Origin: Liolophura sinensis
Lineage: Eukaryota; Mollusca; Polyplacophora; Chitonida; Chitonidae
Direction: 5' to 3'
DNA: 64,000 nucleotides
Assembly (NCBI RefSeq): GCF_032854445.1
Contig: NC_088296.1
Coordinates: 124,001-188,000, forward strand
The stretch's first letter is position 1. Each line of letters begins with the position of its first letter. Shown here one piece after another: positions 11,580-23,329 of the stretch. A model generated the notes under the pieces. The model was not told the DNA's origin. It made no database searches and saw nothing but the letters and a program-made list of their open reading frames with translations. The translations under genes were made by a program, and so were the position numbers.

Positions 11580-12020
11580 ATTATCCCAATGGGGTCTCCT
11601 GAGAGAAAAGAATAAGAACACAGCACTCTAGGTCAGCTGACCTAGAGCTCTGCCGTTTGTCCCCGATGAATATAATAGTCCCAGATCTCTTGGGTATGTG
11701 TTAGAGCCCATAGGAGAGTAGATGTTAGCCCTTGATTGCGACCCTTAATTAAAGAGACCGGGATCACAGTGGCTGAGAACAGGTTGGTCCTGCATGAGTC
11801 TTAAGCCCGACACACCACTTCGGATCTTACTTAGATAAGCACATGGTCTTAAGAGGGCATTAGACTGCGAAGATGACCACAGCGTCGTTGATCGCTATCG
11901 GTCACTAAGGCCCCACCTGCCGTGGGAAGAAGGGGGCCACATATTCCTTGTCGCAGTAAGGGTTTGAAACCCGTCCTACCCATTGAATGACAAACACCTC
12001 TAAGCACTAGATCCCAGCCC
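11580..12020. repeat. Dispersed repeat of unknown class (two copies per unit)
   Basis: Homologous over about 350 bp to 15050-15390: GGGGTCTCC or GGGGCCTCC, then CTCTGCC or CTCCCCT, GAATATAATAG, TGCGACCCTTAAT, GGGATC(A/C)CAGTG and TTACTTAGATA. It follows a diverged copy of the sequence after module a. No coding region or terminal repeats recognised. In unit 2 this copy is split by the Penelope-like insertion at 45115. Confidence 0.6.
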
Positions 12021-12349
12021 TTTGCCACATATACCAACATAAGGCCAAAGACAAAATTGATCAAAATGATATTTAACCTTGTGACCTGTTACTTATTGAA
12101 AAATTAAGTGCTGAGTCTGACATTACAGTACTTATCCATGTGATTGATGATATTGTTTGATGACACTGCGATTATTCTCAGTTTAACAATAGAGCATACA
12201 GATTTGTCAGAGTGTAACAAATCCTAGTCATTTGTTCAAACTATGAACTTCACTCACTGGTTACACAGATTGTAAAATGTTGAAGTTTTTGCTTTGTCCC
12301 ATTTCATCTCCACAAAGTTCCTCTGGGCAACCTGTTGAGCTCAGGAAAA

Positions 12350-12727
12350 CTACTCGGAGCTCATCTGACAACCGGATGACAAATTGAAACCAATATCAGG
12401 TGGAAGGAGATCTCCCACTCTAAATCCTTTGTGTGCCAGAATGACGTCACTGCCTTCTAAATGTGGTAAAAATAAGCCACTGGCTTTCTGTACAAAATGC
12501 CTATCTGAAGCACGGCCTCCCCAAAACCTAGACACAAATGTAACCAGTACGCTTGGTGAAACACCTATTAAGACCTTATAAGTGTTGTGGTGTTTGTATT
12601 GGCTCCATGTGACATACTGTGCTTCCAGGTTTCCCGGCATTTCACAAAAGAATTCTGTTACATCAATAACAATTCGAACTTGTGGTCTTTGCACAAAACA
12701 CTCTGGCATAGTAAATCCATGAGTCAT
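12350..12727 (-). pseudogene. DDE_Tnp_4-type transposase fragment, unit 1
   Basis: The 125-codon frame contains VRIVIDVTEFF, YKHHNTYKVLIGVSP, RFWGGRASDRH and LAHKGFRVGDLLPPDIGFN. These match the catalytic region of the eukaryotic DDE_Tnp_4 transposases related to ISL2EU and Harbinger elements (IIDCTE ... KHHNT-K ... WGGR-SD ... LADRGF). The second catalytic Asp is replaced by His (LAHKGF), and both ends are missing. A dead relic; in unit 2 it is also frameshifted. Confidence 0.8.
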
Positions 12728-12944
12728 AGAAAATAATGTGAAACTTGCAAATTTAGGGAAACCTGTGTAATATCTGGTTATTTTTTTTTCATCATTGTCT
12801 TAAATTACTTCTGGTTTGAACAGGGTAACAAAGGATTGAGAGTCTCTGTGTGTTTAACTGACTGTACCGTGCCTGCCTATTCGTCAACACTTGTGGTCTG
12901 TACATGCACTGAACGGGTTATGATGCTGTCAGTCTTCACTTGTT

Positions 12945-13090
12945 TTGGCTGTGTAACGTCATTTACACTGTGTTTTTTTTCTGTGTAACGTCTTTTACAC
13001 TGTGTTTTGTCTATGTAACGTCATTTACAGTGTGTTTTGGCTGTGTTACGTCATTTACACTGTGTTTTGGCTGTGTAACTCAGTACATTT
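12945..13090 (+). repeat. Short minisatellite, about 33 bp period, unit 1
   Basis: About five copies of TGTAACGTCATTTACACTGTGTTTTGGC-type sequence. Each carries an ACGTCA half-site like a CREB/ATF site, which is probably incidental. Unit 2 counterpart at about 47463-47610 is similar. Confidence 0.75.
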
Positions 13091-13099
13091 TGTTTCTGT

Positions 13100-13960
13100 A
13101 CACTCGAAATTATGACATTTTACATTAAAGAAAGGAATTAAAGTACTTAAAGACGTACAGCGTAGCGAGTGAAAAAAGGAAGAGCAGCAACGACAGTATG
13201 ATAGCTCGGAAGTGTAACCGGTGAAATACAGTCTCTTGTCAATTTACCTCAGTCTAGGCTTTGCTCTAACTGTTAATGTAAATGCCTAAATAGCAGCAAT
13301 TTACAAGCAAATGAAATGGTCGAAAAGACATAGATAATTTCTGTGGGGCTCCCAGATGAATTTTGGTAGGGACCGATAATGCTGTAGACACATTGTTTGC
13401 AAGTTACAAGTCACACAGCCTTGAGGTTAATGTGATGCATTGGACCGGGCGATTTTGATCCTCTGTAACCAAGTCTGTAACCGTTTCTTTTTTTTTTTTT
13501 TTTCACAAGTATCTCCGGGTAAGATGCAGTGCAGCTTGACAACAGTTTGGCTATCCAGTATTTTGCCACTATAATTAGAGCACAGGAGGCAATACCTTTT
13601 CCCACCACTTACAAATGAGAACTCTGAAAATTAATCATAAAATCACTCATTGCCAAAGACTGCAGGTGTACATCGAAGCCTGCCCTGTGATTTAGTTCAA
13701 ATACTCCCAATTGACATTTCTATATCAAAAGTGTTGACAAATTCATCAGAAACTTCAAGATACACAAAAGAGAAGAAAAAATGTACATATAAAAGTGTTC
13801 TACTCTGAATTACAGCACTACCCTTCAGATCTTGAACAACAAATAAGCCTCGATCTCGTCTGCAGCATTACTTTACCATCGACAATTTTTACATTCACAA
13901 CATTTATGGTTATCGCTACACGTATATACCAAATCCTGCCCACAGAATGCAGAAACAAAT
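13100..13960 (+). other. Intergenic DNA, nothing recognised (unit 1)
   Basis: No coding signal, no clear repeat apart from a T-run near 13488-13503. The short frames are unlikely to be genes. Unit 2 equivalent about 47620-48480 is 3-5 percent diverged with no preserved frame. Confidence 0.4.
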
Positions 13961-14389
13961 GCATGTAACAGGGACAATTTAAACACACCCCAAGAGCTTA
14001 AATAGGAGATATGTAACGTTAAGTAGACTGTAAAAGTAGGTCAGCAGACATTAGAGAGTCGCCCAGTGATCACGGATAATTAAGGGTATGAGAGGTTAGC
14101 CAATCGGGACGGCTGTATACGTACATGTAGGCCTTATAGATTAGTTGGAGCTGTCAGTGTGAAGAGTGTGGAGATACAAGTAGCCTTTCAGCTCATGGGT
14201 ACACCTACATAAGGGTCTTAAAATTGTAAAATATACAGCGTTACGGGTTCGTAACCTATATACCGTATAGTAAGGCTGAAGATAATGTGTGCAAATCCGT
14301 ACATAATTTTAAGATTCGATTTACTTTTAGTACCATTTATGTATAAACAATCCTTAGTTTTGACGTATGGGCAGCTCATAGTTTTTCTA

Positions 14390-14790
14390 TCATATAATCG
14401 ACATAATTAAACAGTATAAACCTCAATCAAATCCTTGATTTTCCGCCGGAACGAAATATCCTGCCGGCGTATCGACAGTGTTAGAGGTTCACCCACAGCC
14501 TGAGGGTAGAGTCTATGTAAGGACACGCCCTTAGTGGTTTGTCTACCTTGAGTCGATGTGCGGACAACCAGACCAACTAGACAGTGTCTGACAGTCGGTA
14601 ACACCTTCAAATAAAGACAACTCCGAAAACGGACAAAAACAAAATACACACACTTCGCCTTTCAGAACTTACGTTTTGACGCAAGTACCACCGTTTTTCA
14701 CAACTTGATGAAACTGTGCAGACTGAAATAGAAAATATTTAGTTCTGAGATATGCACGTGATCTGTGCAGGGGAGGTAAATCTCTCAGAA
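14390..14790 (-). promoter_or_regulatory. Conserved upstream module, copy c
   Basis: Third full copy of the module. It retains GACAGTGTTAGAGGTTCACCC, AGAGTCTATGTAAGGACACGCCC and GACAACCAGACCAACTA, and on the minus strand the GTAAGTTCTG donor-like end (near 14668-14676), which in unit 2 is preceded by AAAAG. It is preceded at 13970-14110 by another copy of the 9170-9350 sequence and followed by a copy of the 11490-11590 sequence. Confidence 0.35.
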
Positions 14791-15379
14791 TGTTTGTACA
14801 CATTTATACATTTCTGACATCTCCTTCAACTTTATATGCCAATGTTATATTTTAACAATCAATCAATTTCCCACAAAATTACCTTAAGAGACGGGTTCAG
14901 AACATATGTAAGTGTTATCACTTTTGGCTCCAAACAGAATACATTGAAAATAGAGTTGAGAAATGTAGGATGGATTTTCAGCAAACAGTATAAGGATATT
15001 GGGCTATAGCTACAAAAATTGTTCATCTATTCTAGCGGCATTACCCTCGTGGGGCCTCCAGAGTGAAATCAGACCCTTGGGTAACATTGTCGTAACAGGC
15101 GACTAACCTAAAGCTCCCCTATGTGACCCCTTTGAATATAATAGACCCATATCTCCTCGGGCTGTGGAGTACCTGTTGATCACGGAGTAACTGTTCGCTG
15201 GGTTGCGACCCTTAATGGAAGAGGGCGGGATCCCAGTGACGGAGGGCGTGTTGGTCTTGCGAGATTTTCAAGCCCAACATTGCACATGGCTCTTACTTAG
15301 ATAGAGGCGGGAGTTGGAATCGGCCCAGTTCGACCAATCGGCTGTGGCAGATAGGCTCCGAGCTGAAATTTCACGGGGT

Positions 15380-16020
15380 TGTTAATGTCAAGTGATTCAC
15401 AAATCAAAAAACAGTAACAGCAAACTTAATAAGCACTTATTGACATTTAATAAACCTTGTGTTTTACACTCGGTCTCAGTTTGCCCGCACAGTGTTCAAG
15501 TAGATTTTATCTGGTCCAAACATGTGCTACCATTTTTGTTAATGTCAAGGATGAAGCCAAGGATTAAGCAGCTGCAAATGTTTTAAGATTTTCAAGATCT
15601 AAAACCATCGGTATGTATTTTGGTTGTACTCGGAAACTTCCTTTCGACTCAGTAAACCAGTAAACTTCTTTGGGAAAATAGATTTTATGGGTTATACTTG
15701 ACAGCGAATTATCTTCTATACTCCATATTAAAATGCTTAAAGCTAGATATGCAAATCTATGTGTCGTATACCAGCCGTCAACAAAGACGGACGTTCGGGG
15801 TCAACAATCGCAAGGACAATTCCCTCAACGACGTTTAATTAAGGTCGTATACAGCACAGTCTAGCACTGTACTGAGCGATCAATTTTATTGAATTGATAT
15901 CGGTCTATGATGAGGTTCTGCCAGGAAATCCTGTCTAAATGTGATGAATACAGCATACGGTCAATGTGCTACACAGCTTAAGTCACATCCAACAAGTCTT
16001 GTCTACGGCTGTGTTGTGTT
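15380..16020 (+). pseudogene. Non-LTR retrotransposon RT C-terminal relic, unit 1
   Basis: Around 15570-15760 the translation reads AAANVLRFSRSKTIGMYFGCTRKLPFDS, then, after frame breaks, ILDSELSSILHIKMLKARYANL. This matches the thumb region of Jockey-like reverse transcriptases (FS-SKT ... LGVI-DSKLSF-PHIK-LK). Many stops. Unit 2 keeps only the first part (to about 50120); about 1.05 kb is missing there. Confidence 0.65.
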
Positions 16021-16029
16021 AATATATGT

Positions 16030-16985
16030 AGATAGACGTTTTAATATTCGTGTGCAGTAATATATTTTGGAAGCTGACGTCAAAGAAGAGGACATGTGTG
16101 TTTTCCAGCGTTTCCTCCATAGCCCCTTCTAAATAAATATCTGATCTACGTAAACATAAGAAATCAGATACATATCGTCTTATGATTCGGTTTTTGACAG
16201 ACAGTTAATTCTAGACCAGTAATGTCTAATATATAACACTAAACATCAGGGCAGTGTTGTTTTAGGCTCCCAAGCTAAAGGCTTGCAAAAAGCATTACTA
16301 TCGTACGGATTATTAGAGGTTCAAGCCATCCAGGCTGGAATCACTAGGCTTGAACCCCAATTGTATCTTATCGGATTTTTATTACTCTGAGCAATTTTGT
16401 GATGCATTTTATGAGCAGACGGCTAGTGGTACATTCCTGAAACTTCAGTATGTTTTCGAAAAGTATCTAAAGTTGTGCTTTTTGGCCTTAGGTAACATTT
16501 GATTACGTGACTTGGTCGTCACATTAGGCTTTCTGTCAACCTAAACAAATTTTCGTCTCCAGAACGACTGATGCGATTGGGTTGAAAATAAAACTGCAGT
16601 TGCACAAAGTCTAGGCAGAATTCAGGGTGATAACGAAAACTGGGTCCTTTGAAAATTGTACAAGTTTGCTATTGGGTGAAAATGAATCAAACAGGCAGGA
16701 CACCAACGAAAAGCTCAGAAAGTATTTCTTATGTGACTATCACAGCACCTTAGGTAATTCTAGATCAATGACGGCTTAGATATTGCATTTAACATCATCT
16801 TTTTACCTAATTCTAGTTAGGGTGTGTTACTCGGGGGGCGTATAAAGTGCTACTGTTTATGCATTTATATGAACAGCTAGAAAAAAACCCTGACTGAGGT
16901 AAACTGAGAGGAGGCCGTATTTCACCAGATATGTGTGACTATTTGCCAGCTATCATATTGTCGTCGCTGTTCTGATTTTACTCTC
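16030..16985 (+). other. Intergenic DNA, nothing recognised (unit 1)
   Basis: No gene, tRNA or recognisable repeat found. The left two thirds (to about 16657) are absent from unit 2, and the rest corresponds to about 50130-50475. Confidence 0.35.
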
Positions 16986-17273
16986 AATGTTGTACGTCTT
17001 TAATTATATTAGATGTATATACAACAATCCCATTGTAAACACAAACATCAGACATACATGTAGAAAAACCTCACAGCGAATACAAGATGAATACCATTGT
17101 TTGTTGTTTAACCGCTTATTAATACTGTTAACAACGAAAAAGTCGCATAGTCTTTTGTGTGGAAGTGATCATGTAAAATCTGTAACAACCTAAGTGCTTT
17201 ACGTGTTCAGTTACTCAGTTTCCTCCAGTCCACCAGGCAGTATAATGTTGTAATCAGGTGTATGGGTCAATCT

Positions 17274-17438
17274 GATTAACCTTCTCGCACAGAGAACAAC
17301 ATGGGATCTTATCCTCAACCTTTACAGCAGCAGACAACCTCTCCAGTATTTCTGCCAGATAAAAGTTCGGAGGCCGGCCGGCCACACCTTCTATCCCCAG
17401 ATTGGTTGGTGTCCGACATGCATGGCATGAGACCTGAC
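17274..17438 (-). pseudogene. TRIM RING/B-box exon relic, unit 1
   Basis: On the minus strand it encodes a fragment matching TRIM residues about 68-119: CRTPTNLGIEGVAGRPPNFY, then LAEILERLSAAVKVEDKIPCCSLC. The RING's first half, the second half of B-box 1 and B-box 2 are absent, and no start or splice sites are kept. Followed by a short remnant of the 57-bp minisatellite (about 17445-17560) and a module fragment (17640-17770), the same order as at the live gene, so it descends from duplication of the whole 5' region. Confidence 0.88.
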
Positions 17439-17639
17439 TTAATATGATAATTTGACCTAGGGTGTGGACTGCAGTGGTTAAGAAGGAGACGTAACACCCA
17501 TATAAGAATTTGGCAAATCCTGGAGGAGATTTGACTGCATATAATAAAGGTTAGCTGTTCTGGCTATGTATGCAGCCCAGACACGTTACCCGCAACAAAA
17601 GACCCTCAGCAAAACCTTCAGCGTCACCCTGTATATCTA

Positions 17640-17770
17640 GTGACAAGATCAACAGAATTAAAATGCATGGACGTAAATCCTTTTTCGTCTAAAGGAAATA
17701 TTCTCACGTTCTAATGACAGTGAGACAGGTGGACACATAGGCTGAGGTTAGAGTCTCTACAAGCACACGT
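17640..17770 (-). other. Truncated upstream module, copy e
   Basis: Matches the inner part of the conserved module (AAATATTCTCACGTTCTAATGACAG ... GGACACATAGGCTGAGGTTAGAGTCT). It breaks off into the CA microsatellite where other copies have ACACGCCC, so the microsatellite probably grew from this point. Unit 2 equivalent is about 51125-51260. Confidence 0.55.
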
Positions 17771-17801
17771 ACACGCATGCACACACACGAACACACACAC
17801 G

Positions 17802-17887
<86 letters not shown>
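17760..17887 (+). repeat. (CA)n microsatellite, unit 1
   Basis: A CA dinucleotide run with an impure left edge (ACACGTACACGCATGCACAC, ACGAACACAC). The minus-strand Cys-Val reading frame over it is an artefact. Unit 2 counterpart is 51257-51387. Confidence 0.97.
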
Positions 17888-17890
<3 letters not shown>

Positions 17891-17929
17891 ACGTAATACC
17901 TTATTGTTTATACCTTATTTTGAAGTCAT

Positions 17930-18105
17930 TACCACTTCGTCCTCTTCTCCTGTCGTTCGTGGGAAGGCTTGCAACAACCTGCGGATGGTCGTTGGTTTAC
18001 CCCGGGCTTAGCCCAGTTTCCTGCCACCATAATGCTGGACATGGTCATATAAGTGAAATATTGTTGAATACGTCCTCAAACACCAATCGAATAAAGAAAT
18101 AAGTT
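17930..18105 (+). repeat. SINE 3' fragment, unit 1
   Basis: Plus-strand 3' part of the SINE family: GTTCGTGGGAAGGCTTGC, ACCTGCGGATGGTCGTTGG, CCACCATAATGCTGGACATG, AAGTGAAATATTGTTGAATACG, CACCAATCGAATAAA. The tRNA head is missing. Unit 2 copy has a 50-bp internal tandem duplication. Confidence 0.8.
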
Positions 18106-18509
18106 ACTTCGCCCCCCCCCCCCTCCACATTTTATATTTAATGTGATGTATCTTGAATCTGTTTTTTTCTATCTGTTTATTTAAACATTCTTTCTGAAGG
18201 TGTATGTGCGTTTGGGAGCTAATTAAAAAGATATATACACTGATGGGATGGAGACATGGTCGCGGCAGTGGCTGTCTTGGAGGAGCATATCTCACCTCTT
18301 CGTTTTCTCTCGTCATCTTCCATCCTTCCGACACATGTCAGAGTTATATGTATGCTCGTGGCCTTGTCATACTATTCCTCGGGCCACCCACATAGGGCAA
18401 TAATATGTACTGACTAGCCTTGCTGCCCTCAGGCAATAGCGAATGATCAATTTAAAAATCCATTGATGAAAAAAAAACAACAGAAAATTTGACAATGTTA
18501 TATTAGAGG

Positions 18510-19615
18510 GTTGTGTTGAGTGTGTTAGATGCGATGCTCAGGTAAGGAGGTTGTGTTGTGTAGAATGTGATGCCAAGGTAAGTACGCTGTGTTGAGTATG
18601 TTGGGTGTGATGCGAGTTCAAGTCCAGGTCATGCTGGTTTCCTCCCCGGCCGTACATGGGAAGGTCTATCAGCAGCCTGCGGATGGTCGTGCGTTTCCAC
18701 GGGCTCTGCCCGGTTTCCTCTTATCACAATGCTGGTCGCCGTCTTATAGGTGAAATATTCTTGAGTACGGGGTAAAACACCATTTAAATAAATAAATAAA
18801 TCAGGTATAGACGTTGCGATGACTGTTTGATGTGATGCCCAGGTATAGAGGACATTGTGTTGAGTGTCTTGGGTGTAATGCCCAGGTAAGGACGTGTTAC
18901 GGTTGAAGCGATGCCAAGGTAAGTATGTTGTGTTTAGTGTGTTGGTGTGATGCCCAGGTAAGGACATTGTATTGAGTGTTTGATGTGATGCTCAGGTAAG
19001 AACTTTGTGGTGTTGTGGATGTGATGCACAGGTAGGGACGCTGTGTTGAGTGGGTTATGTGTGATGCACAGGTATGGACGCTGTGTTGAGTGGGTTAGGT
19101 GTGATGCACAGGTATGGACGCTGTGTTGAGTGGGTTATGTGTGATACCCAGGTAAGGACGTTGTGTTGTGTTGGATGTGATGCCCAGGTAAGGACGTTGT
19201 GTTGTGTTGGATGAGATGCCCAGGTAGGGACGTTGTGTTGAGTGGGTTATGTGTGATGCACAGGTATGGACGCTGTGTTGAGTGGGTTTGGTGTGATGCA
19301 CAGGTATGGACGCTGTGTTGAGTGGGTTAGGTGTGATACCCAGGTAAGGACGTTGTGTTGTGTTGGATGTGATGCTCAGGTAAGGACGTTGTGTTGTGTT
19401 GGATGAGATGCCCAGGTAGGGACGTTGTGTTGAGTGTGTTGGATGAGATACCCAGGTAGGGACGTTGTGTTGAGTGTATTGGATGTGATGCTCAGGTAAG
19501 TATGCTGTGTTGAGTGTATTGGATGTGATGCTAAGGTAAGTAGGCTGTGTTGAGTGTGTTGGATGTGATGCTCAGGTAAGTAGGCTGTGTTGAGTGAATA
19601 GGATGTGATGCTTAA
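18510..19615 (+). repeat. About 40-bp minisatellite rich in CAGGTAAG, unit 1
   Basis: Tandem units of about 35-42 bp of the form GATGTGATGCTCAGGTAAGT plus GTTGTGTTGAGTGTGTTG. More than ten contain CAGGTAAG, identical to a consensus 5' splice donor on the plus strand (antisense to TRIM). A SINE fragment sits inside the array (18607-18800). Unit 2 has a shorter version. Confidence 0.88.
18607..18800 (+). repeat. SINE fragment nested in minisatellite, unit 1
   Basis: Starts at the B-box-like GCGAGTTCAAGTCC, continues through the body (CCGTACATGGGAAGGTC, TGCGGATGGTCGTGCG, CACAATGCTGGTCGCC, GTGAAATATTCTTGAGTACG) and ends in (AAAT)n. It is 5'-truncated and present at the same place in unit 2 (52388-52580), so it predates the duplication. 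Confidence 0.85.
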
Positions 19616-19839
19616 CACGGCTTCAGATATACCTTGGCTGACTGTGTGGATATGTTAGGCAATGACTTTACACAGTCGACTCTGTATTAAAATTATTTCA
19701 CAGCATTTCTGACGATGAGGAGTATTAGCCTATAAAAGAGTTCGTTATTACATTTTCTAAATTATACATTTTAAAGATAATGTGCGTTTTAAGTGTTAAT
19801 CAAGGATTAGGTCTTTTTAAACTGGTTTAAAAATATGTT

Positions 19840-20520
19840 TGTGGACCAGGTATCGGAAAGAGAGGAAACTCGGTACACCTTTAAACATACGCATAGGGCA
19901 ACAGATGGAAACCCAGTACACCCAGGGAATATAGATTGCGTGTGTGTGGGCATTAGTTAATATACGGACCAGGTATCAAAGAGGAAACCCACCACACCTG
20001 AGAAGATGCACGTCCTCCAACATCTGGACCAGGTATCGAAGAGGAAACCCACTGCACCTGAGAAGATAAATTTCCTGTAATTTTTGTATCAGGTATCATA
20101 CAAAGAGAAAATCCTCCGCACCTGAGATTTATCTATTTATTTATTTCATTAGTTTTTACTCCGTCCTCAAGAATAATTCACTGCTACTGCCAGCACTACG
20201 GTGGTAGGAAACCGAGCTCCACACCTGAAAAGATACAATTCAGCTGATATTTTGAGCAGTAATCGGACAAAGATGAAAGCAACCACACCTGAGACGATAC
20301 ACGTCAGGTAACATACGGACCCGTTGGTATACAAAACGACACCCGGAGAAGATACACGTTCGGCAATATGAGGACCAGGAATACGACAGAGAAAACTCTT
20401 TACATCTGAGAAAATTCACATCAGGAATTATGCAGAGCAGGAATCAGAAAAAAGAGGAAAAGTCAGCATACCTCAGAAAATACTCATCAGGGAATGTTTG
20501 TACCAGAAATTGAACTGATT
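19840..20520 (+). repeat. About 60-bp degenerate minisatellite, unit 1
   Basis: Irregular copies of GGACCAGGTATC(A/G)AAGAGGAAACCCAC ... CACCTGAGAAGAT spaced about 60 bp. A SINE 3' end on the minus strand is inserted at about 20130-20225 (TTTATTTATTTCATTAG ... ACTCCGTCCTCAAGAATAATTCACT). Unit 2 copy (53325-53930) has lost at least one repeat. Confidence 0.7.
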
Positions 20521-20529
20521 TTACTTAAG

Positions 20530-22975
20530 GGAAAGGATTAAATAGAGAGGATGATTACTGAAATGACCAAAAGCTGGGTAGCTGTTTCCAGTGCTCATCA
20601 TCGAGATTTCATCGCTGCGAAAAAAAGAAAATCATGTCAACGTGTTAAAGTATTATGAACCTCGGCAGTTACACACAGTTCTGCAAAATCCGTGTGTATC
20701 ATCCAACTCGTTGTCACATCTGCGACTTAACATGGGTTCCAGAGCAGTTTCAAGTCGATTGAAATAGGACTGGGAGCGGATTCTGGAATATCGCCAAAGA
20801 CTACAATGCTGTTCCATACCCATGAATGGTCATGTGTTTTTGTTTTTGATGCACTGGAAAAGAGCAATCCGTCTGCTCTCCTCAGTACAATCACAGTTAT
20901 CTCCCTTGAGTCAATTCACATTTATCTCGAGTTGGACACAGACACCCATTACAACTTCCGTTTTTCGGTAGGGACAATCATAGTTCTGTGTATTTTAGGG
21001 CGTAAAGTCTTTTTTTGCTGCCAGCCTGCCGTTTTTGGTGTACAGGTGCATGCTTGGTATCAAAATGATGGAAATTGTCTAAGCTTTGAGCAGATATAAG
21101 TTTTAATGATGAAAGTTTGAAATTCTGGGCGAGAGGACACAAGGAGACAGGTGGTGATGAGGCTGCGAGTGACGTTGGCGTTGCTAGGCACCCCCCCCAG
21201 TTGCAGGCATAGAAAAGTCCAGATTTTGACAGTCAACCTATGTCAAGATTTTTATGGCTTCTTTCTCACAGGCTGGTCCAGGTATGTACCAAAACGTATT
21301 GGCCACGGAATGTTTGGGACTTATGGAAAACTAATGGGGGTCTGTGAGCAGTTAAGTTAAAATCCTTTGGATCTTGGTAATACAATTCAATAATAGTGAA
21401 CAAATCCCTCCAGGAATCATATAAGTTAAACTTGAACGTGTTGAATGTGAAATTGGTATCAGTAAATCTTTGGATATGGTGTACGATTTAAGAGTGTATT
21501 ACTACATTTCAATGAAACTACAACTCAAGCATTCAAACGACAAGTACTTAATACACAATCACATGTTTATTTACCGTATTTTTTAGAAGAGCACAGAAAT
21601 ACTGAATAGCGAATGGCAAATGTCACCGAGCCATACATGAATACAATAATAACAGTAAGCAGATGAAATGTCACAGCGCGCTTCTGTACAACACCTCATC
21701 ATGACCAGAGGTTGTCATCGCTAAAATAATGGTGACGAAACCACTTTTTCTGCCTAAAATATATCCCGTACAACGATAAGTTTCAGAATTCAAAGATGAT
21801 TTGACAACTGATACTGAGTCGAATATGTCCTTCATAAACACTGTTGCTAGTTTTAAAATACATCTATGGGAACCACGGATTCAAACACACAATGACAAAG
21901 TCACAGATGACAACAGAAGACCTTTCAATACACGGTTTGATGTGCACATTAAGTTGGAGACGTCTTGGAGGTTAAAGTTAAAATGAAACAATCGTCCCAT
22001 TCTTCACAGCACGCAAAGTCAAACATGGCCATTAACATGTGAAGTTAATTAAACATAAGAAGGAGACAGCTCATGTTGTCGTTATTCATACATGTAAGAA
22101 ATAAAACAGAATCCACGTTAATACATGTACAACAAAAGTGATAAGATTCATCACTGAAAAATTGTGGACAGGATTGTTTACATCAAACTTTGAAAATCAA
22201 CACCAAAGATAACGGTGTAACAAATATACACCTATCAGTTCACCGGACTAAGCACATCCAAGTCTATATCCTGAACAAAATCCTTAAACAACCGACACAC
22301 AGCATACATGTAATCAACGTATATACATGTATTAATACAAGCATATATTACAGCTAAAACATATGATGTGCACTGGGCGAAATTATCACAATGTCATCAT
22401 TTATAATCACCAGAAACGGTGTAATACTTACAGGATAGGATCTACCTAGGCAGAGATTACAATGTGCAGTTATGCATATCATCTAACCTCACAGTACTTT
22501 ACAACGAAATCTCACTTAAAGGAAATATTTATAATTTATAATATAAATGGTTAGCATCCTTCCTTATAATGATTACATACATAAAAAGAGTTTTTAAACA
22601 CATTTCTTTCACACTTTTGCAACACGTATTGGTTTTTATTCATAAAAGAAATATGTCTAGTAACTAAGATATGTGTTTATTATGGTAAACACATGAGATA
22701 TTTACATTGTAATGGGGTGGATATATTGAGGAAAAGACATATTTCAAAAAACAACTGATTATACTGAGTGCAGACAGTGGATAAACATATCAAATTGTTG
22801 AATGTTGTAAACAATCGACATGTTTTTACTCTAATGTGCTACACTGTTCATGTATTTACTCCAGCTATGGCTAGGTACCTGTAATGATAATGTGTCAGTA
22901 AAGGCAAAGTTTCAATAAACAAATTAAAAAGAAAAAATAGCCAAACATACAGGAAAAAATGATTGACTAGTGTTA
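20530..22975 (+). other. Intergenic DNA, AT-rich, no supported gene (unit 1)
   Basis: The longest frame, 20806-21099 (97 codons), is open in both units (54227-54520) with about nine residue differences. It has no recognisable domain, no splice or start evidence and no conservation beyond the surrounding DNA. The rest holds no repeat or RNA gene I recognise. A small hydrophobic stretch (about residues 54-72 of that frame) could be a membrane segment if it were translated. Confidence 0.4.
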
Positions 22976-22979
22976 AGGC

Positions 22980-23165
22980 CGCACATACCTATACCACAGC
23001 TGAGAACATTATGGTGGGAAGAAACAGGGCAAAGTCTGGGAGAATACATGACTATCCGCAGTTTTCTACCAGACCTTCATTAATTTACGGCTGGAGAGGG
23101 AGCCAGCATTTGTAAGAGGCTCCTGGATCATAACGCCAGACTGGCAGGCTAACCAAACATGTCTT
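22980..23165 (-). repeat. Old SINE copy, unit 1
   Basis: Minus-strand, strongly diverged copy of the tRNA-derived SINE: GTGTTAAGGCCGCAC, ACATTATGGTGGGAAGAAAC, ACGGCTGGAGAGG, GGCTCCTGGATCATAACGCC and GGCAGGCTAACC. Present in unit 2 at about 56428-56620. Confidence 0.7.
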
Positions 23166-23329
23166 GTTGGACGTATGATTAGCCATACCTTTCAGGATAG
23201 GTCAATGGAAGAAATTTTTTGTTTGCATTCTATCTAAACTAGAAAAAAAACACCTGTTGAAGCATGGCACTCTCCAGGAGGGTCTGTTGGCTTATACTCA
23301 AAGAGATAACTTGAACTGACAGGTTATAT

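Noticed and set aside
11849-12064. 71-codon minus-strand frame
   Set aside because: Lies in and beyond a dispersed repeat, is not kept open in unit 2, and has no domain.
17704-17886. Cys-Val repeat protein
   Set aside because: Translation of a CA microsatellite.
20806-21099. 97-codon frame open in both units
   Set aside because: No recognisable domain, no splice evidence, and the substitutions show no coding constraint. It may be open by chance in recently duplicated DNA.
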